Shown: positions 9,910 to 23,019 of the stretch, piece by piece
How the letters are laid out: every line of letters begins with the position of its first letter
How positions within the stretch are numbered: the stretch's first letter is position 1
Source: an uncultured Methylophilaceae bacterium
GTDB lineage: Bacteria > Pseudomonadota > Gammaproteobacteria > Burkholderiales > Methylophilaceae
NCBI GenBank assembly: GCA_905182075.1
Contig: CAJIZS010000001.1
Coordinates: 372,001 to 436,000 of the forward strand
DNA length: 64,000 nt
Direction: 5' to 3'
Program-made: the position numbers and the translations under genes
The notes under the pieces: generated by a model
Databases searched by the model: none
The model's input: the letters and a program-made list of their open reading frames with translations, nothing else
What the model was told of the DNA's origin: nothing

Positions 9910-10833
9910 ATGAATAGAATTATTTTTATTATATTTATTTTAATTTTCTCAATAAATCTTCAGAGCAAAGTAAAGGCACTTAATGTTACAGAAGTAGCTG
10001 ATGGAGTTTTTGTCCATCAAGGAGAGCATTTTGATGTAGATGAGACGTATCAAGGGGATATTGCTAACATAGGATTTATTATCGGAACAAATTCTGTTGC
10101 AGTTATTGATTCAGGTGGATCAACTACTGTTGGAATGTCACTTAAAGCAAGTATTCGTGAAAAAACATCCCTACCTATTAAGTTTGTAATAAATACTCAT
10201 GTTCATCTTGATCATATATATGGAAACTCAGCATTTACGGAGAAAGATGTAGAATTTATTGGTCATAGCGAACTACCTAGAGCAATGGAATTAAGAAAAG
10301 AACTATACCAAAGATTAAATCTGGAATATTTAAATATACCAATTGAAAAATCTATCCAAGTCTCTCCTTCAATTTTTATCAAAGTAAATGAAAGTAAAAT
10401 TTTTGATTTAGGAGAAAGAAAAATTAAAATAAGTGCCTACCCTTCTGCTCATACAAACAACGATATCACTATTGAAGACTTGAAAACTGGAACACTTTGG
10501 GCTGGAGACTTACTTTTTATTGAGAGAACTCCAGTGGTAGACGGAGACATACATGGCATTATTAATGTTATTAATCAATTAATTTCTTTAGACGTTAATT
10601 TAGTTATACCGGGCCATGGTACCCCCACAAAAAATTGGCGCAAAGCGTTTGAAAAACATAGAAATTACTTTATAACATTAAGGGATGGCGTAAGAAGAGC
10701 AATTTCTGAAGATATAGGGCTTCAAAAAGCAATAGAAACAGTAGCTCAATCTGAATCAAAAAAATGGGAGTTATTTGATATCCAAAATTCTAGAAATATA
10801 AATCAAGTTTATCCGCAATTAGAATGGGAGTAG
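9910..10833 (+). CDS. MBL-fold zinc hydrolase, quinoprotein relay type
   Basis: Intact 307-residue metallo-beta-lactamase-fold protein with an N-terminal signal peptide (hydrophobic residues 3-18). Metal ligands are visible: THVHLDHIYGN (HxHxDH), the His of SAHTNND, the Asp of WAGDLLF and the His of IPGHGTP. Length, signal peptide and overall sequence fit the quinoprotein relay system zinc metallohydrolase group. That group co-occurs with PQQ dehydrogenases, but its reaction is not established. It is divergent from cytochrome b561 across about 55 bases. Confidence 0.85.
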   Translation: MNRIIFIIFILIFSINLQSKVKALNVTEVADGVFVHQGEHFDVDETYQGDIANIGFIIGTNSVAVIDSGGSTTVGMSLKASIREKTSLPIKFVINTHVHLDHIYGNSAFTEKDVEFIGHSELPRAMELRKELYQRLNLEYLNIPIEKSIQVSPSIFIKVNESKIFDLGERKIKISAYPSAHTNNDITIEDLKTGTLWAGDLLFIERTPVVDGDIHGIINVINQLISLDVNLVIPGHGTPTKNWRKAFEKHRNYFITLRDGVRRAISEDIGLQKAIETVAQSESKKWELFDIQNSRNINQVYPQLEWE

Positions 10834-10871
10834 CTTCATCATATAGGTATAAAATTTATACTCCCTTAATA

Positions 10872-11265
10872 CTAATTTTTCTTTTTTGATAGCAAGTTAT
10901 CAAGACTAAAGCATGTGTTAGGGTGCGAACCTAAGTGAAGTAACCCACCAGTAATAGCTAAGTATTGGAGACTTCCAAGTAAATTCATGCTTCCGAAATA
11001 AATAAGCGCCCAAAGTATTGAATAAACCGCAAGAACATAGGCTGAAACTTTTACTTTATAGCCAATTATTAATGTGAGACCAAAAACAAATTGAATTAAA
11101 ATACTGATGGGTGCAAATATCCCAGGTAGTCCCCTTGACCCCATCGCATCTTGATAAATGTTATAGCCATTTTCAACCGACATAATATTTTTAATAATAA
11201 ATATTATTGAAATAAAAAATAACAATACTGAAATCAGTCAGTGGTTTGTCTGTAAATTTTTCCAT
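10872..11265 (-). CDS. DoxX-like membrane protein, frameshifted
   Basis: Small four-helix inner-membrane protein. The C-terminal three helices are intact (IFAPISILIQFVFGLTLIIG and following, with an LLHLGSHP loop). The first helix is interrupted by an indel near 11220; a start at 11265 gives MEKFTDKPL before the break. DoxX/TQO-like proteins are linked to quinone or thiol redox chemistry in some species, but the role is generally unknown. It converges with the zinc hydrolase gene. Confidence 0.7.
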
Positions 11266-11299
11266 TATATTTCCTTAAATTTATTGTAATAACCTCTAA

Positions 11300-12330
11300 T
11301 TAAGAGAATGTTATCTTATTTATCAATTTTTTAATAGGAGCAGGCATTCCAACACTATCAATATCAGATTTTTTTATCCAGCGATGCTCAGTGTTTGTTT
11401 TTATCTCAAAAATTGTATTGTATCTTAATAAATTGATACTTAAATTTAATTCTAAGTGAGTTAATTGATGTTTCTCCCTTGTTCTCAACGGTATATTTTT
11501 TTGCCTGTAAATTTTTACTTAACCAGTCTTGAGTAGATGGTAATTGGTCAAACTCAGGAAAAGCCCACAGACCACCCCAAATTCCTTTTGGAGGTTTTTT
11601 GAAGAACAATATATTTTTTTTATTTTCTACAATAAGGGTAAATATTTCCTTAGTGGGAATAATTTTTTTTATTTTAGGGAGAGGGATGGTATCAACCCAA
11701 TTATTTAAGTTACTTTGACAATTTGTAGTTAGAGGGCAAGGGGGAATGATGTCTCTAATAACAAAGGGAAATAAACAAACAGCAATTACAATTAATGTAA
11801 ATTTCAATATTAAATTTTGGTAAATTTGACTCTGCAAGTTCCCATAAATTCTTTTCTATTTTTGAGTTACCAAGCCTGTCTTTAATTCCATAAAATCTCA
11901 TTAAAACTCTTTTTACATTTCCATCAAGTATTGGTTTTAATTGCCCAAAAGAGAATGCACAAATTGCCCCTGCAGTTGATCGTCCAATTCCGGGAAGTGC
12001 TATTAGTTTTTCCATTGAACTTGGTAATACCCCTTTATATTCATTGGAAACAATTGCGGCACTTTTGTATAAATTGCGAGCACGCGCATAATATCCAAGA
12101 CCAGCCCATAACTTCATTACTTTTTCCTCATCAGCTTCAGCTAAAGCTGATACTGTTGGAAAATTATCCATAAATTTTTGATAGTACTTAATAACTGTAG
12201 TGACTTGTGTTTGTTGAAGCATAATTTCTGACACCCAAATAGCGTATGGATCTCTTGTTTGCTGCCATGGCAAATTGTGCCGACCATAATTTTTATGCCA
12301 ACTTATAAGTTGCTTTGAAATATAGCTCAT
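11300..12330 (-). CDS. mutY: A/G-specific adenine glycosylase, frameshifted
   Basis: Base-excision repair enzyme removing A opposite 8-oxoG. The N-terminus has WHKNYGRHNLPWQQTRDPYA, the HhH segment LPGIGRSTAGAI and the catalytic-domain FILDGNVKRVLMR region. The C-terminal MutT-like domain has PPKGIWGGLWAFPEF and a final HRWIKKSDI. The region that should hold LMDLGATLC and the first Fe-S cysteines (about 11735-11800) is garbled; only CPLTTNCQ of the cluster motif remains. Further breaks lie near 11480. ATG 12330 fits the family start, and the gene begins two bases after uppP ends. Confidence 0.9.
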
Positions 12331-12332
12331 TT

Positions 12333-13129
12333 TTAATAAAAATAGTAAACGGCTAGGCACCCTACAACGATTCTATACCAACCAAATATAATAAATGTAT
12401 TGTGCGTTACAAACCAAATAAAAATTTTAATGATTATATAAGAACTTAAAAATGCAGTTATAAATCCCACTATAAATACTGGGATATCATTTGTACTTAA
12501 AATACCTATATTTGAAGATAAATCGAAAATAGATGCCGCGAAAATAATCGGAATAGCTAAGAAAAAAGAAAATTCAGTTGCAGTTTTTCTATCTAGCCCG
12601 GCTATCATGCCACCCATGATTGTTGAGGCTGCTCTAGATATTCCTGGAATTAAAGAAAAACACTGAGCTAATCCAACAATCAAAGCTTGTTTGTTACTGA
12701 TTTTATCAACATTAACCTTAGGCCTGTTGGTTAATTTTTTCTCAATGACGATCATAATAATTCCACCGATTATTAATGCGATTCCAACTACTATTGGGTT
12801 AAATAGATATAGTTTAATTAGACTATGAAAAAAGAAGCCTAATACTGCCGCTGGGATAAAAGCGATAAGCAAATTTTTCGTAAAAGCTTGAGCAGTTTTG
12901 TCTGTCTGAATGCCAATAAAAGTATCTAAAATCTTTGTTCTATACTCTACTACCACAGCTAGAATTGCACCTAGTTGGATAAATATTTCGAATACTTTAC
13001 TGGAAGGGTCCGTGTAACCCAAAAGCTCTGCGCCAATTATTAAATGACCAGTTGAACTTACAGGTAGAAATTCTGTTGCTCCCTCAACAATACCTAATAA
13101 GAAAGCAACCCATAAAAGATAAAAATCCA

Positions 13130-13130
<1 letters not shown>
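12333..13130 (-). CDS. uppP: Undecaprenyl-diphosphatase
   Basis: Intact 265-residue integral membrane phosphatase (BacA family) that recycles undecaprenyl diphosphate to the monophosphate carrier for peptidoglycan and O-antigen synthesis. Both signature motifs are present: EGATEFLPVSSTGH near the N-terminus and PGISRAASTIMGG in the second half. Eight or so hydrophobic helices. The ATG overlaps the probable thiC stop (TAATG), suggesting coupling in a thiC-uppP-mutY transcript. Confidence 0.96.
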
Positions 13131-15024
<1,894 letters not shown>

Positions 15025-15061
15025 TTCTGTTACTCCTTATTTTTTTGATTTAGATGGCTTA

Positions 15062-15149
15062 TGTGCTTTCCTACGGTGGAATTATCCACATCAGGTTCAA
15101 AGGGTTTTTCTCACTATTTATGAAAACTTAAATAGACCCCTAGCAATTA
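15062..15149 (-). promoter_or_regulatory. TPP (THI element) riboswitch upstream of thiC
   Basis: On the minus strand the leader reads AGGGGTCT, then GTGAGAAAAACCC, TTTGAACCTGAT, GTGGATAATTCCACCGTAGG. This is the conserved thiamine-pyrophosphate aptamer (the CUGAGA-type loop, ACCCUUUGAACCUGA and the GGAUAAU...CGUAGG arm). It ends about 40 bases before the thiC start, as expected for translational or transcriptional control of thiC by TPP. The distal P2/P3 details were not folded. Confidence 0.93.
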
Positions 15150-15302
15150 GTTACTAAATTACTAGATAATCATTGTTTGCGCAAGCATGATTATAAGAGT
15201 TTGTTTGCATCTTATAGATTAATAATTCGAATTAATTTAATTGCTTCGTGTCTCTCTGTGTGACTCAGTTATAATTAAGCTTAATAAAAGTACAAATAAA
15301 CT

Positions 15303-16665
15303 ATGAAAAAAAAAACATTACTTGTTAATTTTAATTGCTTATATTTTCTGGGCTTTTTTATTTTATCTTCTTCTATTTATGCCGATGAAAAAAAAGATTT
15401 ATTAACGGTCTATGAGGAAGCTGTTCTTAATGACGCCCTATTGTCCTCTGCCAGAATTCAGAATCAATCTATGAAAGAGCTTATAGATCAAGGGCTTTCA
15501 CTTTTTCTGCCTAATATAAATATTGATGCTAGTTATGGTCAAAACGATAACAAAAGAAAAATATTAACTAGCGGTATTAATAATGATTTATTGAGTGGCA
15601 CTTCTGCAAACTATGAAAGTTATGATTACGGAGTTACTATTACTCAACCTATTTTTAATTATGCAAGCTACGCAAAATATAAGCAAAATCTAATTCAATC
15701 CAGCCTGAGCGACAAGCAGCTAATTAAAGCACAACAAAATTTAATTTTTCGCGTTTCTAATGTTTATTTTGAAACATTAATGGCTATGGATGAAATTAAG
15801 CTTTTACAAGCACAATATTCAGCTATTAAAGCTCAACTAGCAGAAGCAGAAGCTCGTTTTGAGTTGGGGCTAATATCAATCACTGATGTTAATGAAGCAA
15901 AAACAAAAGAAGCTCTTCTTAAAATTGACAAAATTGACGCTATACAAAAATTAAAGATTAAGAAAAGGCAGATTGAAAGCATTACAGGGATACTCCCTGG
16001 AAGACTTAAGCCCCTGAATTCAGTTATGATTTTTACAAAATTAGAAAACCAGGCTGAAGAATGGGTGAGTATGGCTTTAGAAAATAGCCTTGAAATTCAA
16101 ATTAAAAAAGATGAGGTCCAAATTGCTGATCGGGAAATTGACATAAGGTCCGGTGACCGTTACCCAACTATAGATGCAATGGCTAGAAGATCAAGGGATT
16201 GGGATAAAGGAGGGTATCCATACGGGAGTGTTGCGAATAAAGGGGTTAGATCTTTTTCAGATACCATCGGGTTAGAAGTTAATATACCTATCTATTCTGG
16301 TGGATATGCCAGCTCAAGAGTAAGGGAGGGAAGGCTATTAAAGCTTAAAATAAAAGAAGACGAAGAGTATTTACGTCGTCAAATTGAACTCGAGGTAAGA
16401 GAAAATTATTTGAATCTACAATCAAATTTTGCAGAAATTAATGCATATAAGTCCCCAGAAGCAGGTTTTTTCTTGTGGTTTTCAGGTTGGACTCAGAAAT
16501 AGCGTTGATGTTTTGAGAGCGCAGCAAGTTTTTTTTGATGCTGAAAAAGAAATGTTAAAAGCGCGTTATAATTATTTAATAAACCAAGTTAAACTAAAAC
16601 AATCTGTCGGCATGCTTTCGAAAACAGACATTGTTAATATTAACAAATACTTAATCGTGGAATAA
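15303..16665 (+). CDS. TolC family outer-membrane efflux protein, frameshifted
   Basis: About 450 residues with an N-terminal signal peptide ending near SSSIYADEKK. Two TolC/OEP repeats: YDYGVTITQPIFNYASY with an EARFELGLISITDVNEAK helix, and IPIYSGGYASSRVREG with VGLRNSVDVLRAQQ. It is the outer-membrane channel of a type I secretion or RND efflux system. Near 16440-16490 the frame shifts and roughly seven residues of the helix before GFQVGLR appear missing. Inner-membrane partners are not in the window. An isochorismatase gene follows after two bases. Confidence 0.9.
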
Positions 16666-16667
16666 AG

Positions 16668-17205
16668 ATGATCGCCTTACATGAAAAGAGCCAGTTTGTT
16701 CTAATTGATATGCAAGAAAAATTAGCTGCCGCTATGCCTCAGGAAGTAATAAATAAAATTATTCGTCGCACAGAATTATTAGTTACTCTTGCAGTTAACT
16801 TAGATATTCCACAAATATATACAGAGCAATATCCAAAAGGTTTGGGCCCAACCTTAGAGAAGATGAAGCCTTTTTTATCTGATGCAAGTTATGTTGAAAA
16901 AAAAGTCTTTGCTTGCACTGATGAGCCAATTTTTAATAGATATATAATAAGAACTAGGCCACAGGTATTTTTAGCTGGCATGGAAACTCACATATGTGTT
17001 TTACAGACTGCAATAGGCTTATTAAATGCAGGTAAAGAAGTTTTTATAATAGAGGATGCAGTAGTTGTATCATTTTACAGAAATAATTTTTAATTCAGTT
17101 CTTCGATTTAGAGCTCGGTCAGAATCAGTAGTATTTGAATGGTTAGGCTCATCTGAGAATCCAATTTTTAAAGAAATTGCACCTCTGATTAAAAATATTG
17201 ACTGA
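16668..17205 (+). CDS. Isochorismatase-family hydrolase, frameshifted
   Basis: About 180 residues. The N-terminal QFVLIDMQEKLAAAM carries the catalytic Asp, KKVFACTDEP contains the region of the Lys, and AGMETHICVLQTAIGLLNAG holds the nucleophile Cys, the classic D-K-C triad. The C-terminus resumes after a frameshift near 17065 and ends EWLG...FKEIAPLIKNID. Close to the YcaC/isochorismatase-like hydrolases often found beside tolC in betaproteobacteria. Substrate unknown. Confidence 0.85.
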
Positions 17206-17264
17206 TAATTTTCAGAGCTTTTGTTGTTTTTTTAGTCTGGTTTAATAATTTTTTTGAATTTTTT

Positions 17265-18445
17265 TCACTGGTTAGATTTCTTTTTTATTTTATATTTTAA
17301 TAATTTATCTATAATTTTTTCTAAGTCTTTAATTTTATTAAATCTTGTTAGTGTTCCTTCAATTTCAGCGGCTTCAATTATATCTTTGAAATTATATATT
17401 GATGGCCCTACAGCTGTTGGCACTTGCATTGATAAAGATTCTATCGGATTCTGACACCCATAATCTAAGATACTACCGCCAATAATGGCAAGATTTGCTA
17501 ACCCATAATACTCGTAAAGCTCCCCCATAGAATCACCCAATATGTATTCTGGAGTTTTGGTAAAATATTTATGTGCACTTCTTCTGAGATAAGAAATTTT
17601 TCTTTTTTCAAATATTTTTGCAACGATATTAAACCGTTCAGGATGTCTTGGAACAATAATAAAATTCGTTAATTTCAAGTTTGAGATTAAATTAATTATT
17701 TCCTCCTCCTCTCCTTTTCTTGTACTGCTCGCTAAAAAACTGATGGGATGTTTTTGCCTATCAATTGTGATTTAAGTATTTTTATTCTATTAATTATATT
17801 TTTTGGAGGCCTGACATCAAGCTTAAGGTTTCCCATAATATTTATTGGGGCTTTGGTAAGTTTCCTAAAGTTTTTTTTATCATTCCTGTATTGAACATGA
17901 ATGCCATCAAGCTGTCCGAGTAATTTAGCGTAGACACTCTTACATAAAAAATATTTTTTTAATGATTCGTTAGACATCCTACCGCTAATAAGTGTAATCG
18001 GCACATCATGGGTATTGCACTGATTGATTAAATTAGGCCAAAGTTCTTTTTCTATAAGAAGCCCTAACCTAGGCTTGTAAAATTCAATAAATCTTTTTGC
18101 TGCGTAGCCAGTATCATACGGTAAATAGCACCTATGAATTTTAGAGCTCTTAGGAAGATCTACATTTCTTCCTGTTGGAGTGCCATGACTTATTAAAAAA
18201 TTTATTTTTGGGTATTTTTTTATTAAATTACTAATTAACGTGTTTATTGCTTTAGTTTCTCCAACTGAAACACAATGAAACCAAACAGTAGTTTTTTTCC
18301 CCCACTCTTGTTCTTTATTTTTGGGGAAGATGGCAAACCTTTCTCCCCAATGAAGAAGATAGTCTGGGTTTTTTAGCCCCCTATAAATAAGCTTCAATAT
18401 TGCAAGAGGCAATAAAAGATAAATTATAAATTTATATATACCCAT
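17265..18445 (-). CDS. waaA: 3-deoxy-D-manno-octulosonic acid transferase, frameshifted
   Basis: KdtA, which adds Kdo from CMP-Kdo to lipid IVA at the inner membrane. There is an N-terminal membrane anchor (residues 5-20). HWGERFAIF, CVSVGETKAIN with the catalytic Glu, and EKELWPNLI follow, then in the second half VPRHPERF, DSMGELYEYYGLANLAIIGG and NPIESLSM, all typical of GT30. One break lies near 17680-17735. ATG 18445 gives the expected start. Confidence 0.93.
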
Positions 18446-18548
18446 GGGGGGTATAATATTTTCTCATAATAGTAATTTAATTTGAATTTTAATTTAAAAT
18501 TAGAAGGTATTGTTTTAATTGAATAATTTTTTTATTCGCTCGAAAAAA

Positions 18549-18731
18549 TTAAACAAGTATCAAATTTTTATAAAAAAAGAGCTTGCACTCTTCCATTACT
18601 TTTGTTTTTATTCCAAAGGCATGTTGAAATATTTCAAATGAAATATGTTTTTTAATAAAAATCAAATCTAAAAATGGAATTATATTTACAATTAGTCCTT
18701 TTGATGTTTCTTTTAAATCATGAAGAGGCAT
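18549..18731 (-). CDS. Possible small hypothetical protein
   Basis: A 60-codon minus-strand frame starting MPLHDLKETSKGL, with a hydrophobic middle (IIPFLDLIFI) and Phe/Lys-rich end. It overlaps the inferred nrdJ start on the other strand by about 12 bases and fills most of the waaA-nrdJ gap. No family recognised; it could be a chance AT-rich frame. Confidence 0.2.
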   Translation of the reverse strand: MPLHDLKETSKGLIVNIIPFLDLIFIKKHISFEIFQHAFGIKTKVMEECKLFFYKNLILV

Positions 18732-21526
18732 AAAAAATTCCATTTCAATCAGTTCACTAGACATTTGGGATAAAAAGTACCGACTTAAATCAAAGCAAGA
18801 TGAATTCATTGATCAAGATATAAATGATACATATCTTCGTGTTGCGAAAGCATTGGCAGAGGTTGAGTTACCAAAGGACAGAGATGTTTGGGGTAAGAAA
18901 TTTGTATGGGCGCTGAAACACGGAGCAATCCCAGCAGGCAGAATTACCTCTAATGCAGGGGCACTTAAGCATAAACCAGCAACAAGTACAATAAATTGTA
19001 CTGTTTCTGGTGTTATTCAAGATAGCATGACGGATATTTTAGATAAAGTGCATGAGGCAGGTTTAACGCTAAAAGCTGGATGCGGAATTGGGTATGAATA
19101 TTCAACTTTAAGACCTAAAGGCGCATTTGTTGCTGGAGCAGGTGCTTATACAAGTGGACCTTTATCCTTTATGGATATTTACGACAAAATGTGCTTTACA
19201 GTTTCCAGTGCAGGTGGTCGAAGAGGCGCTCAAATGGCGACTTTTGATATAGCGCATCCTGATGTAACTGATTTTATTAAAGCTAAAAGGGAGGATGGAA
19301 GGCTTCGCCAATTTAACCTGTCTTGCCTTATAACTACAGAATTTATGGAAGCAGTAAAATCTGATAAAGATTGGAAAGTTGCTTTTCCTGTAACAGCAAA
19401 AGAAGCGAAAGAAGATAAGTTAGATCTAAAGAATGAAGATCAGGTGGTCTGGAGGGATTGGCCTGTAAAAGATAAATATTTAACTCAGTCAAAAGGAATT
19501 GATGCTGGCAAGGTTGCGTGTCGTGTTTACAAAATTCTTAAGGCGAAGCGACTTTGGGACATTATTATGGCGTCTACTTATGATTATGCTGAGCCTGGTT
19601 TTATTCTAATAGATCGAGTTAATGAGATGAACAATAATTGGTTTTGTGAGAATATCAGAGCAACAAACCCTTGCGGTGAACAGCCACTTCCACCATACGG
19701 CGCTTGCTTACTTGGATCAATTAATTTAACTAAATTTGTCAAACTTCCATTTACTGAGGGTGCGCATTTTGACTGGGATAAATATAAGGAAGTGGTAAGA
19801 ATATTTACCAGGATGCTCGATAATGTTGTTGAAATAAATGGGCTTCCCTTAGATAAACAAAGAGATGAGATAGCAAGAAAAAGGCGCCATGGGATGGGCT
19901 ATCTTGGACTAGGCTCAGCACTAAGTATGATGCAAATTACTTATGGCGATGATGAGTCTTTAAAGTTTACTGAAGAAGTTACTCGTGTTTTGGCTGATGT
20001 AGGCTGGCAGGTAGGATTGGAGTTAGCAAAAGAAAAAGGGCCCGCCCCAATTATGGATGAAGATTTTGAAGTGACTGCTGAGATGTTAGCAGCGCGACCA
20101 GAGATGATAAAAGATGGAATTAAATTAGGGGATATTGTAAAAGGTAGAGTTTTGCTTGGTCGTTATAGTAGATATATGCAGCAGTTTTCAAAAGAGTTAC
20201 AAGATCAAGTTTCAAAGGATGGGCTAAGGTTTACCCATCACAGCTCTATTGCTCCCACAGGAACTATTTCATTGTCTCTAGCCAACAATGCAAGTAATGG
20301 TATTGAGCCTTCTTTTGCACATCATTACAGTCGTAATGTAATTAGAGAGGGTAAAAAAAGTAAAGAAAAAGTCGATGTTTTTTCATATGAGCTTCTTGCA
20401 TATAGAGCATTAGTAAATCCTAAAGCAATGCCTTTTTCAGAAAAAGCTGAAGAGAAACTACCAGATTATTTTATTGATTCTTCAACTATTAAGGCAAAAG
20501 CTCATGTGGATATTCAAGCTGCTGCCCAGAAATGGATTGATAGTTCAATATCTAAAACAATCAATGTTCCTACGGATTATGATTACGAGGACTTTAAGGA
20601 AATATATTTGTATGCATACGAAAAAGGGTTAAAAGGCTGTACGACTTTTAGATTTAATCCAGAAGCCTTCCAAGGTGTCTTGGTAACTGAAAAAGATTTA
20701 GAAAATACCACTTATAAGTTTACTCTTGATGATGGACAAGAAATCGAGGTAAAAGGTAATGAAGAAATTGAGTATGACGGAGAGATGCATTCAGCAGCTA
20801 ATTTGTATGATGCCTTAAAAGAAGGTTATTACGGAAAATTCTAGGATTACCACCCGCAATAAAAATTGATAAAGAAAATTGTAGTTAGGTCGTTGTTGAT
20901 AAAAAAGATGAGCAAAAGATCAATAGTACCTAAAGCAAAAGTCGTTCAATTAGGAGAACCTCTAGGCAGGCCTGATAAAATTACTGGGTCTACATATAAA
21001 GTTAAAACACCTGTTACAGAGCACGCACTTTATATTACTATTAATGATGTGGTAATGAATGAAGGTACAGAGCAAGAGCATCGTAGGTCTTTGGATTTTA
21101 TAAATTCAAAAAATATGGAACATTTCCAATGGATTGTTGCTTTGACTAGAGTGATGTCAGCAGTTTTTAGAAAAGGTGGGGACATAACCTTTTTAGTAGA
21201 AGAGCTTAGAAAGTGTTTTCGATCCCAATGGAGGTTATTATAAAAAAGGTGGTAAATATATTCCAAGTTTAGTCGCCGAATTAGGCCAGGTTGTTGAACA
21301 GCATCTTAAAAATATTGGTATGCTAAAACTCAAGGTACTGGATGATGCCCAAGAAGCTTTGGTAGAAGAAAAGAAAAGAGAGTATTCAGAAAAAAATCCT
21401 AATGGTTTAGATGAAAATGGATTTCCAAAAGATGCGCAGCTCTGTAATAAATGCCAAATTAAGGCCTCTATTATGATGGATGGATGCCTTACCTGCTTAA
21501 GTTGCGGTGAAAGTAAATGTGGTTAA
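18720..21526 (+). CDS. nrdJ: Class II (B12-dependent) ribonucleotide reductase, frameshifted
   Basis: Adenosylcobalamin-dependent reductase making deoxyribonucleotides. The long open section begins VELPKDRDVWGKKF and contains ATSTINCTVSG (first active-site Cys), SSAGGRRGAQMATFD, ATNPCGEQPLPPYGACLLG (NxCxE radical site) and FTHHSSIAPTGTISLSLANN. The C-terminus has INSKNMEHFQWIVALTRVMS and a zinc-ribbon-like end CNKCQ...CLTCLSCGESKCG. Breaks lie near 18728, 20842, 20900 and 21225. An ATG at 18720 becomes in-frame if one A is dropped from the run that follows; the upstream SISSLDIWDKKYR matches the family N-terminus. Confidence 0.94.
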
Positions 21527-21561
21527 TTAAGTTAACCTGAACTTAGTATCACATAAGAATT

Positions 21562-22417
21562 TTGATTAAATAAATATTACTTTTAGTCATTTCAGTATTA
21601 GTAGCTTTAAATCTTCAATCAGCTCCAACAACGGCAGTTCTGTTTAGTACCAAACCCATCGGTTGTAAAAGTTCACGTAGCAAACGATAAGGGTAATCAT
21701 GGAGTAGGCTCTGGTGTTGTGGTTGCAAAAAACTACATCGTGACCAATTGTCATGTAATTGCAAATTCACAGGGAATGCATGTAACAAAATATGGGGTAA
21801 GTTATCCCCCAGAAGCTTTAATTGCTAATTGGAAAAATGATTTATGTATTTTAAAATTTAAATATACGGAATTGAAGCCGGCAGTCCTTGGAACCACTGA
21901 AAACTTACAATATGAGGCAAATGTTTTTACTAAAAGTTACGGTGGGAACAGTATTAGGCCTCAATCTTCATTTGGAAGTATTAAAGGAATATTTAACTTT
22001 AATGGGTTTAAAGTAATACAATCTTCCGCATCATTTACGATGGGAGCCAGCGGCGGAGGGTTATTTAATAATAAGGGTGAGCTTTTGGGCATTACCACTG
22101 TTTATTTAAACCCAAGGGGTAAAGCTTATTATTTTAGTATGTCAGTTGAAATGATTAAGAGTATGCTAAAAAATGGAGATGAAATTTCAGTGACAACTCA
22201 GTCAGAAAGACCTTTCTGGGATAATCCTGAAAAAAGACAACCTTTCTTCATGCAAGTTGCTGGCCCTATAAAAAATAAAATGTGGGGAAAACTCGAAAAT
22301 ATTTCAAAAAATTGGTTAATCCTAGAACCTGACTCTGATGAATCTAATTTTTATTACGCACTTTCTCAATACTATTTAAATAACATATATCAAAAAGTGT
22401 TTAAAAAAATCCAATAA
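21562..22417 (+). CDS. Secreted trypsin-like serine protease, N-terminus frameshifted
   Basis: S1C-like protease domain with the triad visible: His in IVTNCHVIANS, Asp in WKNDLCILKF and Ser in MGASGGGLFNN. A hydrophobic leader LLLVISVLVALNLQSAP suggests export; it is separated from PSVVKVHVAND by an indel near 21655. After the domain comes about 80 residues with no recognised PDZ, ending in a Tyr-rich stretch (FYYALSQYYLNNIYQ). The start codon is unclear; TTG 21562 precedes the leader but a stop intervenes as sequenced. Confidence 0.75.
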
Positions 22418-22553
22418 ATGAGTAAAGAACTGCCGTTACACCATATTTACAGACCTTCGACGTTAAAAGAAAAATATGAAGAAAGAAATGCAACAATATA
22501 AAAGCTTAACTTTATCACTAGATGAAACATTAATAATAGAAATTGATGAATAA
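22418..22553 (+). CDS. Small hypothetical protein after the protease, probably frameshifted
   Basis: ATG directly after the protease stop opens MSKELPLHHIYRPSTLKEKY and stops after 27 codons. Shifting one frame near 22490 continues as YKSLTLSLDETLIIEIDE to a stop at 22553 that overlaps the next gene's ATG. The tight packing on both sides suggests a real 45-residue cytoplasmic protein. No family recognised. Confidence 0.35.
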
Positions 22554-22905
22554 AATATTATTCTCTTTTCACTTAATTTTTTTATTACCTTTAGCGGGAT
22601 GTTCTTTAAAAATGAACTCGATGTCAGATATATTAGCTACTGATTATTCTGAGGTGGATCCAGCCCCGGTGGATTCTGTAAGTTATTATTGTGATGAAAA
22701 TAAACAATTTTTCATAAAATACATCGAAGACGAAACAGCCTTGTGGCTTATTTATCCAAAAAGACATTTAAAATTAGTACTATTAAATAATGAAAATTTA
22801 TACTCTAACGGGATTACAACTCTAGTCAAAGAACCTGCTGGCATTTTAGTAAAAGATGACAGTGGAACCTTGTATAAGAATTGTGTCGAAATAAATCAAA
22901 ATTAG
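22546..22905 (+). CDS. MliC-like lipoprotein (putative lysozyme inhibitor)
   Basis: Intact, about 119 residues. Signal peptide with lipobox LLPLAGCS, then a C-terminal domain starting VSYYCDENKQFFIKYI and ending with a second Cys in YKNCVEI. Two cysteines bracketing a roughly 65-residue beta-rich domain resemble membrane-bound inhibitors of C-type lysozyme (MliC). The usual SGxxY and KG signatures are weak, so this is tentative. ATG 22546 is preferred over the TTG one codon upstream. Confidence 0.55.
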   Translation: MNKILFSFHLIFLLPLAGCSLKMNSMSDILATDYSEVDPAPVDSVSYYCDENKQFFIKYIEDETALWLIYPKRHLKLVLLNNENLYSNGITTLVKEPAGILVKDDSGTLYKNCVEINQN

Positions 22906-23019
22906 GCTTGAATCAAGAATAAAGTTGGAGTAACTTAATGGTATTCGGTCCTACAGGCCAAGATGTTAATTATTAAAAAATTTAAAGTAAAATAAGCGCA
23001 TTCTATCTTAAAGGCAATT

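Noticed and set aside
15219-15240. AT-rich inverted repeat around TTCGAA between thiC and the TolC-type gene
   Set aside because: Imperfect and within very AT-rich sequence, so likely by chance; no operator family is recognised.
21521-21537. GGTTAA-TTAAG-TTAACC hairpin at the nrdJ stop
   Set aside because: Short AT-rich stem with no following T run; too weak to call a terminator.
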